This document shows, one piece after another, positions 35,916 to 48,060 of a stretch of 64,000 bases of DNA. The position numbers and the translations under genes are program-made. Under the pieces are notes generated by a model, which saw nothing but the letters and a program-made list of their open reading frames with translations, had not been told where the DNA came from and did no database searches. How positions within the stretch are numbered: position 1 is the stretch's first letter; the number at the start of each line of letters is the position of its first letter. The DNA lies in the NCBI RefSeq assembly GCF_020882245.1, contig NC_083599.1:5518001-5582000 (forward strand), given 5' to 3'. The DNA comes from Rhopalosiphum padi (lineage: Eukaryota; Arthropoda; Insecta; Hemiptera; Aphididae).

Positions 35916-37426
35916 CAGTGTTGAGTCATATCTAGATAAATTTATCTAGATAAATTATCTAGATGAAAATTAAGTATCTTCATCTTATCTAGATGAAAAA
36001 ATAAATTAGTATCTAATTGGTATCTAAGATTTAAATTATGAAAATCTACATAAATATCTAGATCTTGTGTAATGCATGTGTATTTTTTTCAATAATTGTT
36101 TACTCATTTAGCCATTTTACATAAAATATTATGATATTATTATCTACAAGAGTACAAAATAATAATAACATTTGGGTGCTGTTTACTTGTAATAATTTTA
36201 TTCTATCGTGTTACCATAGTAATTTTTAGATTACAATATTGAATGTTCGATAAGACGAAAACGAATTAAAAATAGCAATAATGTACCCACCCGCCAAACG
36301 ACCGACCATAACGGTTGTTTATCAATACAAGATATAAATATAACAATATAACACCATGTACCCGACACCTGTCCTGTCTATTGGTAAATAATATGAAATA
36401 TACTAAAAATAGTTCTCGCACAGCATAGGCATAATAATAATAATGTATATCATATTATTTGTATACATTACTATATTATAATATTTTGTACAATAATTTA
36501 ATTTTATCAGATAGTAAATAGTCACTACTGCGACTGCCTGCAGACTGCAGAGTAATTTTATTGTTAATTACAACTTCGTATACTCGTGTCGTGTACTTTC
36601 TTCATTTCTTGTTTACTGCAAATATTATCAATATGGATAGATTTTTAAGTACAACGTCCAACAAAAGAGTTTGTCTGGAAAAAGTTGATGACCCACCTGC
36701 TGTTGACGTTTCGGCACCATTGTCAGAATTTAAATTTCAATATTTATTCGATACGTTTTATAAACTGGTGTCAATAAATGGTGATAAAATCAAAGCTTCT
36801 TGTCAAAATTGTCATAAAGTCATTACTGCATATAAAACTTCAAGTGGCAACTTATTAAGTCATATTAAGGTAAGTTTTCATAATATATCTTCTTTAAAAA
36901 TAATTTTTCACTTTTTTTGTTAAATGAGTAGGTACGTCATTAAAAACAAAAAGAACATCCACATTTTGTATATTAATCAAATTGGATTTATACAATTAAA
37001 GTTTTGAAATATGTTTGGTTTATTTTTAGATTAGTTAAGATTTGCTCAATTTTTTTTATACTTATTTTAATGTCTTTTAATATTGATATTTTAGTTTTTG
37101 GTTTGAATATTATATAAAAAGTATAAACCAGTTTTCTTAAACTAGAAATATATGTATGTATGTATTTTATACGTATATTCATGACACAAAATAATCCTTC
37201 CTGGTTTGCTTTCCTTTATCAACTACTAAACAATGAATCCAATAACATGTCAAGCATTAATAAAAAATTAACTATTGTAAGATAAAAATTTAGATGAAAA
37301 AGTTTTATCTACATATTTATCTAGATAAAAATTGAATATTCTATCTTCATATTAATCTAGATATTAATTTAGCTAGTAATCTAATATTTACCTAGATGTT
37401 ATTTTTGCTATCTGAACTCAACACTG
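35916..37426 (+). mobile_element. 1.5-kb hAT element with TIRs and 8-bp target duplication
   Basis: Terminal inverted repeats begin CAGTGTTGAGT at the left and end ACTCAACACTG at the right. The flanks carry a perfect 8-bp direct repeat GTCACTGG (35908-35915, 37427-37434). Both subterminal regions are rich in the palindrome ATCTAGAT (TATCTAGATAAAT and variants at 35930-36065 and ~37315-37400), plausible transposase binding sites. Inside there is one BED-finger exon but no catalytic domain, so the copy is non-autonomous. Confidence 0.93.
36633..36869 (+). CDS. BED-finger first exon of a hAT transposase (rest missing)
   Basis: The ATG at 36633 opens a 79-codon exon ending at CATATTAAG followed by a strong donor GTAAGT. 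It holds a BED zinc finger: CQNCHKVITAYKTSSGNLLSHIK, with CxxC, then the helix and first His; the remaining ligands would come from the next exon. I chose the ATG of MDRFLSTTSNKRV over an in-frame ATG 24 codons upstream, because the upstream part is hydrophobic and unlike BED proteins. No catalytic exon follows before the element ends at 37426, so this is a remnant of a deleted transposase gene. Confidence 0.7.
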
Positions 37427-37986
37427 GTCACTGGAGCTTTGCCATCTGTACGCTAGATTCATTGATTCATACAACCGACCACATCTACAGAAGGTCATTT
37501 TCTATGAAAATTTTACGAATATATGAACTATTTACAAAAACAATACTTGTCTTATTTCATATCAATAGTTGACGAGTTAAGATTGAAAATTAATGTTAAC
37601 CAAATGTATTACATGCTATTTATTATGAATGGACAGTATTTTTTTGAAAAACCAAATAAAAAAATAAAAACATAATTATAATATTTAATATTTATTTTAT
37701 TGTTGATACAAATAGTACTCATTATTCTGTGATTAACTTAAATTTCCGCTTTTTCAAAAAACTTTTTATCTTCATCTTTATAATTATTTATATTAAAACA
37801 GTTTCATATCATTAGCAATGATTTTTTTTTGTTTAGGTTCAGTGTATACCTAATATTCTTTATTTTTTGTTAAAGTAAAAAAATTAATTCAGAATGTTGA
37901 TATATTTATTTTTTTATTTTATAAAAATAACAATTAATAATAGTTTAATCAATAATAACATTAAAATAAAACTAAATTAAATATAG

Positions 37987-38410
37987 TTAATTGAATAACC
38001 AGTGATTTGAAATCGGACGATTATTATAATTTAATATAGAAACAAATTCGCAATTACCATTTTTTAGATCGTCTAGTTGATCATACAAATTTGATAAATT
38101 TTTGCGTATGCGTCTATCGCATTGTAAACCAATATAATTAGTATAATTGTACTCGCTTAAAATGTTATTTTTTTCATCTCTTAAATTTATTATTTCTACT
38201 AGGTTCGGTATTTTTTTTTTTATATGCCTGACGAATATTTTTATTTATTATTCTAATCTTTTCTTTTTTAATTTCTTCCTCTCTATTTGAAAATTCATCA
38301 TTTTGCTGTCTTTGATTTAATTTTTCCTCGATTAATGTGTTGACATATTTGATTTGAGATTCCATTGTATTATTCTTTAATTTATAAGTATTTATATTAA
38401 ATATAAACAT
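37987..38410 (-). pseudogene. Small coiled-coil Polinton-type protein, one frameshift
   Basis: A frame open from 38410 (likely start at 38365, MESQIKYVNTLIEEKLN) is charged and helical (REEEIKKEKIRIINKNIRQA). It runs into a T-rich homopolymer at ~38211-38221. One frame over the reading continues with IPNLVEIINLRDEKNNILSE, NYTNYIGLQCDRRIRKNLSN, LYDQLDDLK and ends ISNHWLFN at a TAA at 37987-37989. So a single ~140-residue protein has one indel in a homopolymer. Function unknown. It parallels the coiled-coil ORF at 35261-35657 and marks the last Polinton-like coding DNA on this side. Confidence 0.5.
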
Positions 38411-39142
38411 AATATATAATATTTATTTAAATATTATTTTTTTATTGTTAAGTATAGATTAGAACTATTACTAGTAAAAAAAAATGGTTAAAATGTTTAA
38501 TTTATTTCATTAATAGACAATATTTAAATAAAATAGACAGATAGAAAAAAATTTAAAAAAATAAAAAAAACTTGTATTAGATCATTTTTAATATTCTTTT
38601 AATGGTTATAATATTATCGATATTTCTTTTATCCTTAATAATAATAATAAAAAAACCAAGTTCATATCACAGTTTAAGAACGAAAATATTGAATTTTATC
38701 ATATTATTATCGTTTATTTTGTTTTAAATAAAATGTTACCTGACGTATAATATAGGCTACATTACTGAAGCGTTATTATGATAAAAGTTGGTATTATATT
38801 CAACTATTTATTTATTTTTTTAAAAATAAATTTTAGATTCATTATAAATAATTTTATATAATAGAATAAAAACTGAAATAATAACAATACGTACTTACAT
38901 TTAAATTTCTGTAGATGTTTGAAAAAAAATGTTGGTGTTCTGCGTACACTTGTGTTCACAATAAAACTGAATGTTTTTAAAAAAATGTTTCCTTATTATA
39001 TAGTACTCAATTTTCCATCTATTTAAAAATCTTATAATCAATTGTGTTAATAGAAAGTATACTATTTTTTTTTATGATATTCATATTATGTTTACAGAGT
39101 CGGAGGTTATATTTTAATACGATATCCGCATTTCTGTAATTA
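38411..39142. other. AT-rich non-coding spacer
   Basis: Very AT-rich sequence without a credible ORF, RNA gene or repeat boundary. It lies between the last Polinton-like ORF and a three-copy tandem repeat. Confidence 0.6.
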
Positions 39143-39690
39143 AGAACCTGTTATTATTGCTAAATGCTAAAATATATTAAATAGGTAAAAAAAACTCTGG
39201 GTTTAAAGATTATATCATATAACGATAGTGACGAGGTCGTAGTCGTATAATAAACTTTAAATAAAAACATTGACCAACACGTTTTGAAAATACTGTCAAT
39301 TCTCAGAACTAATATTAATTTGAAATATTTGTACATTATTTACTAAAAAATATGAAATCTGTATATCTGCAAATAAGAACCTGTTATTATTGTTAAATGT
39401 CAAAATATATTAAATAGGTAAAAAAACCTGGGTTTAAAGATTATATAGTGACGAGGTCGTAGTCGTACAATGAACTTTAAATAAAAACAGTCGAACACGT
39501 TTCGAAAATACTGGCAATTCTCAGAACTATTATTAATTTGAGTTATTTACATATTATATATTAAACTATGAAATCTGCTTATCTGTAAATAAGAAAAGGT
39601 TATTATTGATTAATGTATTAAATAGGTAAAAAAAAAAAGAAATCTGGTTTTGAAGAATGTAATAACGAGGGTGAGGTCGTATAATGAACT
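39143..39690 (+). repeat. Three imperfect ~220-235 bp tandem copies
   Basis: The phrase AGAACCTGTTATTATTG recurs at about 39143 and 39375 and, degraded, at 39592 (AGAAAAGGTTATTATTG). It is each time followed by TTAAATAGGTAAAAA, a GGTTT tract and GTGACGAGGTCGTA. The third copy is shortened and diverged. It ends ~90 bp before the left inverted repeat of the CACTA-like element. Confidence 0.85.
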
Positions 39691-39778
39691 CAGACTACTT
39701 GTGACCAGGGAGAGAACACATATATAAGGAAGCCTTTTGATATAACTTTTTCAGTCTACTTCAACGAGTCTACAGCAA

Positions 39779-39789
39779 CCCAGATAGCA
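39779..39789 (+). repeat. Left terminal inverted repeat, CCCAGATAGCA
   Basis: Perfect inverse of 49060-49070. It is followed by ATTTTCGTAATGTTAAT; the right end has TAACAT at a comparable inner position. Confidence 0.6.
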
Positions 39790-40735
39790 TTTTCGTAATG
39801 TTAATATTTTAATAATATCATATCTTCATTAAAAAAATAATATTATAATATAAATAATTATAAATTATCAAATAATGATTTTGTTAAATAATATTAAGAA
39901 AATAATAATAGTGTAACGTTATAATGAGAATAATAAAATAATATTCTGAATATGATATCATAACGTTATAATAAATGAATTGTTTAAATGATATTTTAAA
40001 TATGTTAATAATATAACTATAAAAATGAAATGATATAATAACATTACGAGTATATTATTATTATATTATAAGAAATTTATTGTTTTAAAAATATTTTGAA
40101 TATGTTATTAATAAGATATCATAAACGAAATTATAAAATAATATTCCGAAAAAAATATTATAATATCATTGAAATTGGATTATTTATATAACACTACGAA
40201 TTTATACATGTTATTATATATATATTATATTTATATAATTATATTACTATAATATATTATAATACCATATGCATTATTTATATTTAATAATATATAATAA
40301 CTATTATTATATTGATTATAGTTTTAAATTAATTAGTAGTATACCAAATTAATCCCAATAATAATACGAATAGCACGATAACAATAACAATTATTGTAAA
40401 GCAATAATTATAAATTATAATATAAGGATACAATAATTAATTAAATTATTATTAATTTCGGCGTGCTCAAACTGTAGTAAATATTATAACGATAATAAAT
40501 CGTCATTGCAGTACGTGTAGTACATTTAAATATTTGGAACATAGAATATTAATATTTAATGTTTATAATAATAGAATTAATAGATGTTCTGCAAGTTATG
40601 TCTAAATGACATAGTTTATTTCTTCAAATTATCGAGGTTTTCGAGTTATTGAGATTCCTCTATAATTATATACCTATGTTATAAAAATTATGATCAAAAA
40701 ATATAATACTTATAATATATATGAACCCATGGCCC
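39790..40735. other. AT-rich subterminal region of the CACTA-like element
   Basis: Dense in variants of AATATTATAAT, ATATGTTAATA and TAACGTTATAAT, many near-palindromic. No ORF. It resembles the motif-rich subterminal regions that transposases bind in CACTA elements, but AT content alone can mimic this. Confidence 0.5.
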
Positions 40736-40989
40736 ATACACACATGAAAACATTCAACTATGTTCTTTGGCGTTGAATAATAATAGAAATGCGATAACCA
40801 ATAATAGTGGTTTTACCCCGACGACTTGGTATTTTCCCAGTAATAATCATCTTTGCGCCGCGCCGTCTCGTCACAACATAAGACAATATTATTACAGTTT
40901 ATATTTATATTATTATTTATTACTGTTTAGTGCTTATCTTCCACAGACCATAATTTATTAATTATTATAGTGACTGCGACTAGTGCGAC

Positions 40990-41109
40990 TCGGCGTCTCT
41001 GCCATTTTTTCATTTGCGCGTTTGTCGGTTGAACGTACCGTTGCCTAACATATTGTTCGGATTTTGTATTTTCGTTTATGCGTTTGTGGTTTGTTGGTTC
41101 GTTTGCTTG
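40990..41109 (+). other. Probable non-coding first exon of the transposase gene
   Basis: A locally GC-richer stretch (CGTTTGTCGGTTGAACGTACC) ends at GTTTGCTTG followed by the donor GTAAGTAA. The next good acceptor upstream of the transposase ATG is TTGTGTAG near 42671. The 5' boundary is not visible. The model puts a 1.56-kb intron in the 5' UTR. Confidence 0.4.
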
Positions 41110-41257
41110 GTAAGTAATTTTATTTGATTATCTAAAATTTTTAATTTTATGATATGTATATTTAAATAAAATGTATTGTAATTTAGTAAATACTAAAATA
41201 AATTGATTAGTACACTGTTATAACTACTTAATGGCTAATTGCAACACGCACTATATC

Positions 41258-41833
41258 TATGGTGACCAGATAGGTATAATCATTTAAAAAAAAGTACATT
41301 TTAAAACTTAGCTCCTTCTCTGTCGTAATTGCCCAATGCGTATACTATTCTACCCGTTGTACCCATATTTCCATAGGTCATCTCCTTTTATAAAAATTGT
41401 TTTTTTTTCATCTGATTATTCTATTTATTTTATTATTATTTTCAATTATAAAAACCAATTATTTGAAATTATAATTTCAATTCATTTAGTGTGTGTCTTT
41501 ATGATGAAAATACTTTGATTTATAGCAAACTTAAACTAAAGTGTAGATTATTTTTTAAAGGTAAAAATACTAAGTGTAAAACTTAAGTATACCTATACGA
41601 TTTAGTATATATCTTAAATCGTGCTACCAACCAATAAGAATGCTTTAGGTCGAACCATAAAATATAAATTAATAATCAAATTATAAAAAACAGTAAAAAC
41701 ACATAAACATGTATTAGCCCATAATTTTTTTAAAAAAAAGAGTACAATGTGCTTAACACTTATGTTAAAGACACTAGGACACACGTCAAAAAAGAGTACT
41801 GTCCTACGAAAAGGAGTATATCTGGTCACCATA
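41258..41833. mobile_element. 576-bp hAT-like MITE with 15-bp TIRs and 8-bp TSD
   Basis: The left end TATGGTGACCAGATA is exactly inverted at the right end TATCTGGTCACCATA. ACTATATC flanks both sides (41250-41257 and 41834-41841). Contents are AT-rich without a transposase frame, so it is non-autonomous. It lies in the presumed 5'-UTR intron of the CACTA-like transposase gene and entered after that element formed. Confidence 0.93.
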
Positions 41834-42677
41834 ACTATATCTAATATTAATCATCAATAAATAAATATGTTAATATGTAGGTACCTACTTACTTTATTTT
41901 AATATTAAATATACATAAAATTATAGTAAAGTATATATACCTATCCTAATGTATACATTAATTTACTAAACAGCACATTATGTATAAATATTATAATATA
42001 TTATAATTTATAACATTTACCTAATAATAGGTATGTTTAAATATTTCATTTGCATTGCTTATATATATTATTATTGTAAATTGGTAGCACATAAATTCTC
42101 ACAGAATCACCTAAATAGTACATACTTAAATTTGTATTCAATTTTACATTAATTAGAAGTATCTAATATATTATTATGTTAATACAGTATAATCTTGGTG
42201 ACTATTAAATAAAAAGGACTACAAAATACATAGTTATATATTATATAAAGTTTATATAATTTGAATAAATTATATAAATTTAATTGTATTATTTTATATT
42301 ATTAACTATGTATGTAGGCTATATCATATTGAATAAGATACCTTCCTGTATCCTGTATATACAATAATTTATTTTTATATAATTCTTGGGTAGGTTAGGT
42401 GTCTATAATATAAATGAGAATAATATATATTAATCTACTTGAAAAGTATAATACAATGTATTATATAATTATAATATGAATATTAATAATATTATTTTCT
42501 ATTTTATTTTTAAACTTCTCAAATTAGTATGACCAAAATGTAGTAGATTGAGATTGAAGATTGAAAAGTATATTATAATTTATAATAATTAATTTTGATA
42601 TTTATCATATGGCCCATTCAATAGTAGTAATAGTAGGTACTTATTTTGATTTACTTTCATTAATTGTGTAGGTTAGG

Positions 42678-44774
42678 ATGTCTTACAAAAAAAAGTATTG
42701 CCTAAGTGACCGGTCAAAAAGAAGAAGGGTGCAAGAGGAGGTAGAAATACCTATGGAATTAATTAATGTTAAAAAAAAATCAACATCAAATTTAGTTTTT
42801 GAACCTTGTTTTCCAAAATCAAATAATACTCTTATTACTATTAATGATGTATCAACTTCCTCAACTACAGCCATTGATTCTGTCTTAGCAAATACTGTAA
42901 TCACAAATGAAAATGAATATTTTAAAGAATTGGATCACTTTTCATCGTCAGCTTTGTCTTCTAATGAAGATAACACAGATAATGAAGATGTAACTTATTT
43001 TAATGATGATGTTGATCAGTTATCATTATTTAGTTCTTTAATTGCTCAGTGGGCAGTTTCATTTAACATTTCTCAAAATGCACTTAATGCATTATTAAAA
43101 TTATTAAAACATCATAAATGTTTTGAAACTTTGCCTATTGATTCACGAACTATATTAAGTACAAACAAATTCACTTCAAATTGTCGTGCTGTGGAACCTG
43201 GAAAATATCACCATTTTGGTATATTGAATGGAATTAAACAAAATATCCCTGATTGTTTTGATTATGATATGATTCAGATTGTTGTTGGAATAGATGGATT
43301 ACCAATTTTTAAAAGTAGTCCTGAACAATTTTGGCCTGTTCTTGCGTATATCCGACCAAATAACAATCAAGTGTTTCCAATTGGGATTTATTGTGGGCAA
43401 GTAAAACCCATTGATAGTAATGATTTCCTGAAAGAGTTTGTAGATGAGGCAAAAATATTAAGTGAAAGTGGTATTTATATAAATAATAAAAAGTATAATT
43501 TTTCTATAGATGCTTTTTGTTGTGATGCGCCTGCAAAATCTTTTATTTTAAAAACTAAAGGACATTCAGGTTTTTTTTCTTGCTCTAGGTGTGAGCAAGA
43601 AGGACAATATTTATCAAATAGAATTTGTTTTCCATACACTTTGCCGTCTAACTGTCCACCCAAGCGAACTCATGATAATTATGTTTTGCAAACTCAAGAG
43701 GAATATCATATTGGAAATGTCTCTATTTTAGCAACTTTGCCCAATTTTAATATAACGACTGGATTCTGTCTTGATTATATGCACTTGGTATGTCTAGGAA
43801 CTGTTCGAAAACTAATACTATTATGGATGAAAGGGCCTCTTGAAGTTCGTTATCCATCTTGGAAGATAAAAGAAATATCTAGTTACATTCAAATTATTAA
43901 AAACAAAATGCCTTGTGAATTTGCTAGAAAACCTAGGAATCTAGATGAAATAAATAGGTGGAAAGCAACAGAATTTCGTATGTTCTTACTATATTATGGT
44001 ATAATAGTCACTAAACCATCATTAAAAGATCAACACTGGAATCATTTTTTTAATTTAAGTATTTCAATGATTATTTTATTAAGTCCTGATCATTTGAAGT
44101 ACATAGATGTTGCACGTAAATTATTAGACAGTTTTGTGAAAGATTTCGAGATAATTTATGGCCGTTACCTCATTTCGCATAACATTCATGGATTAACACA
44201 CTTAGGTGATGATTATGAAAAATTTGGGCCATTAGATAATTGTTCAGCTTTCCCCTTTGAAAATTACATGGGTTCCTTAAAGAGAATGCTAAGAAAACCA
44301 CATAAACCTTTGGAACAAATTATCAAAAGATATAGAGAAATTTGTTTACTAAAGTCTAACATTAAACCTAAAAATTGTGCTCCTTATTTTTCTGGACTTC
44401 ATACCCGCGGTCCTACATTATCAGGTTCAATAAAAGGAAAACAGTTTACCACATTGATATTAAAAAGCATGACTATTAAAACACATCTAGAAAGAGATTC
44501 ATACTTCTTGACTCGAGAAAAAAAAATAGTAAAAGTTTTCAACATCATTCAGAAAGAAAATTCAGAAGAAGTGATCCTTATTTGTAAAATATTTGATCAA
44601 AAAAATGAGTTATTTATCAAACCTATAAAATCTAGCGAATTAGATATTTATGTTGTTAAAAATTTATCTAATAATCTTCATAAGTATAATATTAAAGATA
44701 TTAAAAAAAAAATGATTCTTTTACCATCTAATAATAATGACTTAATTGTATTACCAATTATTCATTCATCTTAA
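42678..44774 (+). CDS. CACTA/Tnp2-like transposase, intact 698 aa
   Basis: A single 698-codon frame with a basic N-terminus (RSKRRRVQEE) and an acidic linker (~95-120). The core has VVGIDGLPIFKSSPEQFWPV (~209-228), IGIYCGQVKPIDSNDFLKEF and YNFSIDAFCCDAPAKSFILK. It continues with a CxxC knuckle (FSCSRCEQEG) and the Tnp2-like DYMHLVCLGTVRKLILLWMK. Near 505-560 are NIHGLTHLGDDYEKFGPLD and SAFPFENYMGSLKRMLRKP, which follow the pattern of the DUF4218 region of CACTA transposases. Candidate acidic catalytic residues are the Asp of GIDGLP, the Asp of FCCDAP and the Asp of LDYMHL. The ATG follows an acceptor-like TGTAG/GTTAGG. No stops or frameshifts, so potentially functional. It could be a domesticated copy. 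Confidence 0.85.
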   Translation: MSYKKKYCLSDRSKRRRVQEEVEIPMELINVKKKSTSNLVFEPCFPKSNNTLITINDVSTSSTTAIDSVLANTVITNENEYFKELDHFSSSALSSNEDNTDNEDVTYFNDDVDQLSLFSSLIAQWAVSFNISQNALNALLKLLKHHKCFETLPIDSRTILSTNKFTSNCRAVEPGKYHHFGILNGIKQNIPDCFDYDMIQIVVGIDGLPIFKSSPEQFWPVLAYIRPNNNQVFPIGIYCGQVKPIDSNDFLKEFVDEAKILSESGIYINNKKYNFSIDAFCCDAPAKSFILKTKGHSGFFSCSRCEQEGQYLSNRICFPYTLPSNCPPKRTHDNYVLQTQEEYHIGNVSILATLPNFNITTGFCLDYMHLVCLGTVRKLILLWMKGPLEVRYPSWKIKEISSYIQIIKNKMPCEFARKPRNLDEINRWKATEFRMFLLYYGIIVTKPSLKDQHWNHFFNLSISMIILLSPDHLKYIDVARKLLDSFVKDFEIIYGRYLISHNIHGLTHLGDDYEKFGPLDNCSAFPFENYMGSLKRMLRKPHKPLEQIIKRYREICLLKSNIKPKNCAPYFSGLHTRGPTLSGSIKGKQFTTLILKSMTIKTHLERDSYFLTREKKIVKVFNIIQKENSEEVILICKIFDQKNELFIKPIKSSELDIYVVKNLSNNLHKYNIKDIKKKMILLPSNNNDLIVLPIIHSS

Positions 44775-45141
44775 AATTAAGGAACCTTGCAAAATTCAGA
44801 TCATCATTATATTATACTGTATTAAATTATTTTTTAAGTACTTATTATTCTAATTACTATTATATATTTCAAATTGTGTCTATTTTAATATTAATCATAA
44901 TTTTATTAATGCACCCATGTATATAATTATTATCTATATTTACATAATATGTGTTTATTTTGCTTTCTTTTTATCTGGTTATAATAAAAATAATAAGTAA
45001 ATATATAGTATATGTCTACTTAATTTTATAGTTTTCATCTAAAATTAACTATTTTCATTTTTTATAAGTGTTCAATATTTAATTAATAATATTCTTATTT
45101 ATTTTTGGGAATTGTACTTGGTTTCAGTATACCTATTTGAA
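44775..45141. other. AT-rich intergenic region between the two element genes
   Basis: 367 bp with no ORF. It holds an AATAAA-like signal near 44984 for the transposase gene and presumably the promoter or 5' UTR of the DUF4806 gene. TTTCAG at 45122-45127 just before the ATG could be an acceptor of an upstream exon. Confidence 0.5.
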
Positions 45142-48060
45142 ATGTGGTCAGTGGTAGAATTTATTGACGACCGATCAGTTGAAGTAGTACCGGCCTACTG
45201 GCTAAATAAGAATAAATGTGCTTGGCCAAAAAAAAATTCAAAAAAATTTATTCAAAAAAGAGTAAAACCAAATGAAATTGATTTTGACTTTTTAAAGGCT
45301 CGTAAATTGGGAAAAGATAGAGGTATACACTATAACTTACTTTTTAACTTTGAATATTATTCATTAATTCATTATATTATAATATGACCTATATTTTCTC
45401 TAGTCTTGATGATTATATTATAATATATTTATTTACATAACATTATTTATTTAGAAAAATATATTTATTTTTATTTAGATAATTATACTTTAGCTAGAGA
45501 GAAAGCTAAAAAGGCAGAGTATACGTCTGACTTATCAACAAATAATGACACACCATCTAAAATGTCTGAAACTAAAAATATGAAATCTACATTAAATCCT
45601 AAAAAAAAGGATAAAATCATGCAACAAAAAGCGAATGATGCTTTATGGAGTCCATCATCTCCAAGTGATTTTTTTGGTTAGTTAATTCATGTTATTGCTA
45701 AGTTTATCAAATTTTTCAAGTTTTATTATAACACTATATATTTTTAGTCGATGATGGCAATTTTAACAAGGCAGATAAACTAGCAGATACTGTTCTTGTA
45801 TTATCTGGTAAGTTGTAATTGACAAAATTAACTACATTAATATGGAATTAAATAACAAAATATAAATAAAATCTGACTAATAATCAGAAAATTTAATCAA
45901 ATACTAAAAAATTAACTATTCATTTATATCTTATTTATATATTTCAAATGAAATGAAACTTAACTAACTTATATTAGAATTATAAGTATTATTATATGGT
46001 ATTAATTTATGATGTATATTAAATATTTCTACATAGTATATAAGCATGTAAAAATATGAATCCAATTGTAAGGGAAGAAACTGTTAAAACACTATAATAT
46101 GTTTATAATAGTATATTATGAAAAAATTATTGTTTTCAAGGCACTCCAAATTCTCCTGCTATAAAGCTTCTTCCAAAAATATTATCTTCAAATAGTTCAA
46201 ATATATCCAACACTGATCAAACTACTGTGAATGATGTAAAAAAAAAATTAAATTTCAATAAAACATGCCATATGATGAGTCCAATTTCTACACCGGATAA
46301 GATAATAGAAATAACTGGTAAGTAATACATTAGGATATATTTTGAATAAAATATCCCAAGTTTATAAACCAATTGCATTAAATTCATGTATTTTTAACTT
46401 AATTTATTTTTGTTAGATCTTGATGGGGTTACACGTTTTATTGATGAATCTTTCATTGGTATAGTCAACACATCATCATCACCATTTAAGATTTCTAATG
46501 TATCTAAAATAGATTTGCAGCAGTCAGTATCTACTCCAAATGAATCACAACAAATATCTGCACATAATGAAATACTTGGTAAATAATATATAAATTCAAT
46601 TCAATAATAATGTTAAATTTTTGAATGTATTATGTAGTATAATTTTATTTTAATCAATTTAGAATTTCTTCATAAAATGAATCGAACTATCTGTAATATC
46701 AAATATGATATTAATTCATTAAATGAGAAGGTGGATAAAATGTACGATATATTATTAGAACCAAGTCGATTTGAAAATTCATCGTTTGAAAAAAGTACTG
46801 AAAATATATTCCAAACGGAACTGTCAAATCTTCCATTGGAATCAGAAGATGAACTAGATGAATTTGAAAGAAAACTTACAACTAATAAAGAATTCAGAAT
46901 AAAACTGGTAAAAATAAAAATCTGAATATGCTGTCTATGTACAAATATAATACCTATGTATAATAACTATATAATACCTATATAAATTAAAACTAAAGAA
47001 TAAATTGATGAAAATTCTGTCCAGGTTGCAGAGCTCAAACGTTTTTCACGTAGTACATTACCAAGTACTGTACGTATTATTATGAGACAACTATTTAAAG
47101 ATGCACTACTTGAGAAATATAGTTACAAAGGTTTGAAGAAAAAGAAAGTATTCTATACCTTGGCTACATGTACAGTCATATTTGGTGAGAATTTTTTTAT
47201 TAAAATAAATAGAATTTCAAACTATTCTTTCTCTAGTTTAAATAAACGTTTACAAAAATGAATAAACATTTATTTTATAAAAAAAAGTTATTAGCTAATA
47301 ATATCATATTACAATTAATTTTGTATTTTGTCAATATTAAAAAACTAAATTACTATAGTAAATTGACTTGTGTCTTTATCAAAATGTATTAAACAAATAA
47401 CTATAACATATTATAGCAATGGTGAGTGGTTGTCCTTATATGATGAGATGTTGAACAACAATATTAAAAATGTAAAATAGTATTCTAGTTAAAGTCGTAT
47501 AGAGTACATTTAAATACTACTGAATATTTCAATTAAAATTAATGAATCTAGATTTATAAAATTGTAAATATGTAACTTGTCTTTATTGTGTTCACCTATT
47601 GATATATATAATTCTATAACTTTCTTGCAGTATTAATTCACTGTGCTACTATTATATGCTAGGCCAAATAATTGAAATGATTAACTGAGTATTTATCAAA
47701 ATTTGTTTCCACATTGATATTGCTATATAACATGTATATTAATGTTATTACATTGAGGTATTATATATTATGCTAATTATATTATAGTATAGTAACAACA
47801 TTAATATATAATCTTTATATCAAATTAATAAATAATAAATAAATATATTTAATATATATTGATCAATATTTATATGGTTGTTCATTTCATTTTTTTCCAT
47901 TTAAATGTCATTATTTTCAGATGCAATAAAACAAATGAAAAAATTCAAATTAAGTGATGCTGTTGACATTGAAACTCCTATAAGGACATTTATTTCTGGA
48001 GCTAAATTTAGGGAGCCGAAAAAAAATCTACTGACCCCGTCTAATGAACCATCATTTTAA
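45142..48060 (+). CDS. Eight-exon DUF4806 protein gene, 440 aa
   Basis: Exons: 45142-45322, 45479-45676, 45748-45807, 46141-46317, 46417-46578, 46663-46907, 47025-47184, 47921-48060. All introns are GT-AG, the first five are phase 1, and the total is 1323 nt in frame. The N-terminus MWSVVEFIDDRSVEVVPAYW is the characteristic opening of insect DUF4806 proteins. The middle is Ser/Lys-rich and disordered. A coiled region (NRTICNIKYDINSLNEKVDK) leads into the DUF4806 domain in exons 6-8: LPLESEDELDEFERKL, SRSTLPSTVRIIMRQLF, YSYKGLKKKKVFYTL, then KQMKKFKLSDAVDIETPIR. The family is abundant in insects and has no known biochemical role. Location between inverted repeats and downstream of a transposase suggests the second protein of the transposon, perhaps DNA binding (inference). 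Confidence 0.82.

Larger units (their letters stand above)
27335..38410. mobile_element. Decayed Polinton/Maverick element (extent approximate)
   Basis: This block groups genes known from Polintons: a retroviral-like integrase with C-terminal chromodomain on the plus strand, a protein-primed family B DNA polymerase on the minus strand, and small lysine-rich coiled-coil proteins. No terminal inverted repeats were found. The left side ends at the satellite, so at least one end is lost, and no ATPase, protease or capsid genes are visible. Integrase and polymerase are both broken by stops and frameshifts, and two hAT elements have landed inside. Such elements are large virus-like DNA transposons; this copy is a remnant. 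Confidence 0.8.

Noticed and set aside
41336..41518. 60-codon ORF inside the hAT MITE
   Set aside because: Low-complexity Tyr/Ile/Phe-rich translation of AT-rich DNA; no domain.
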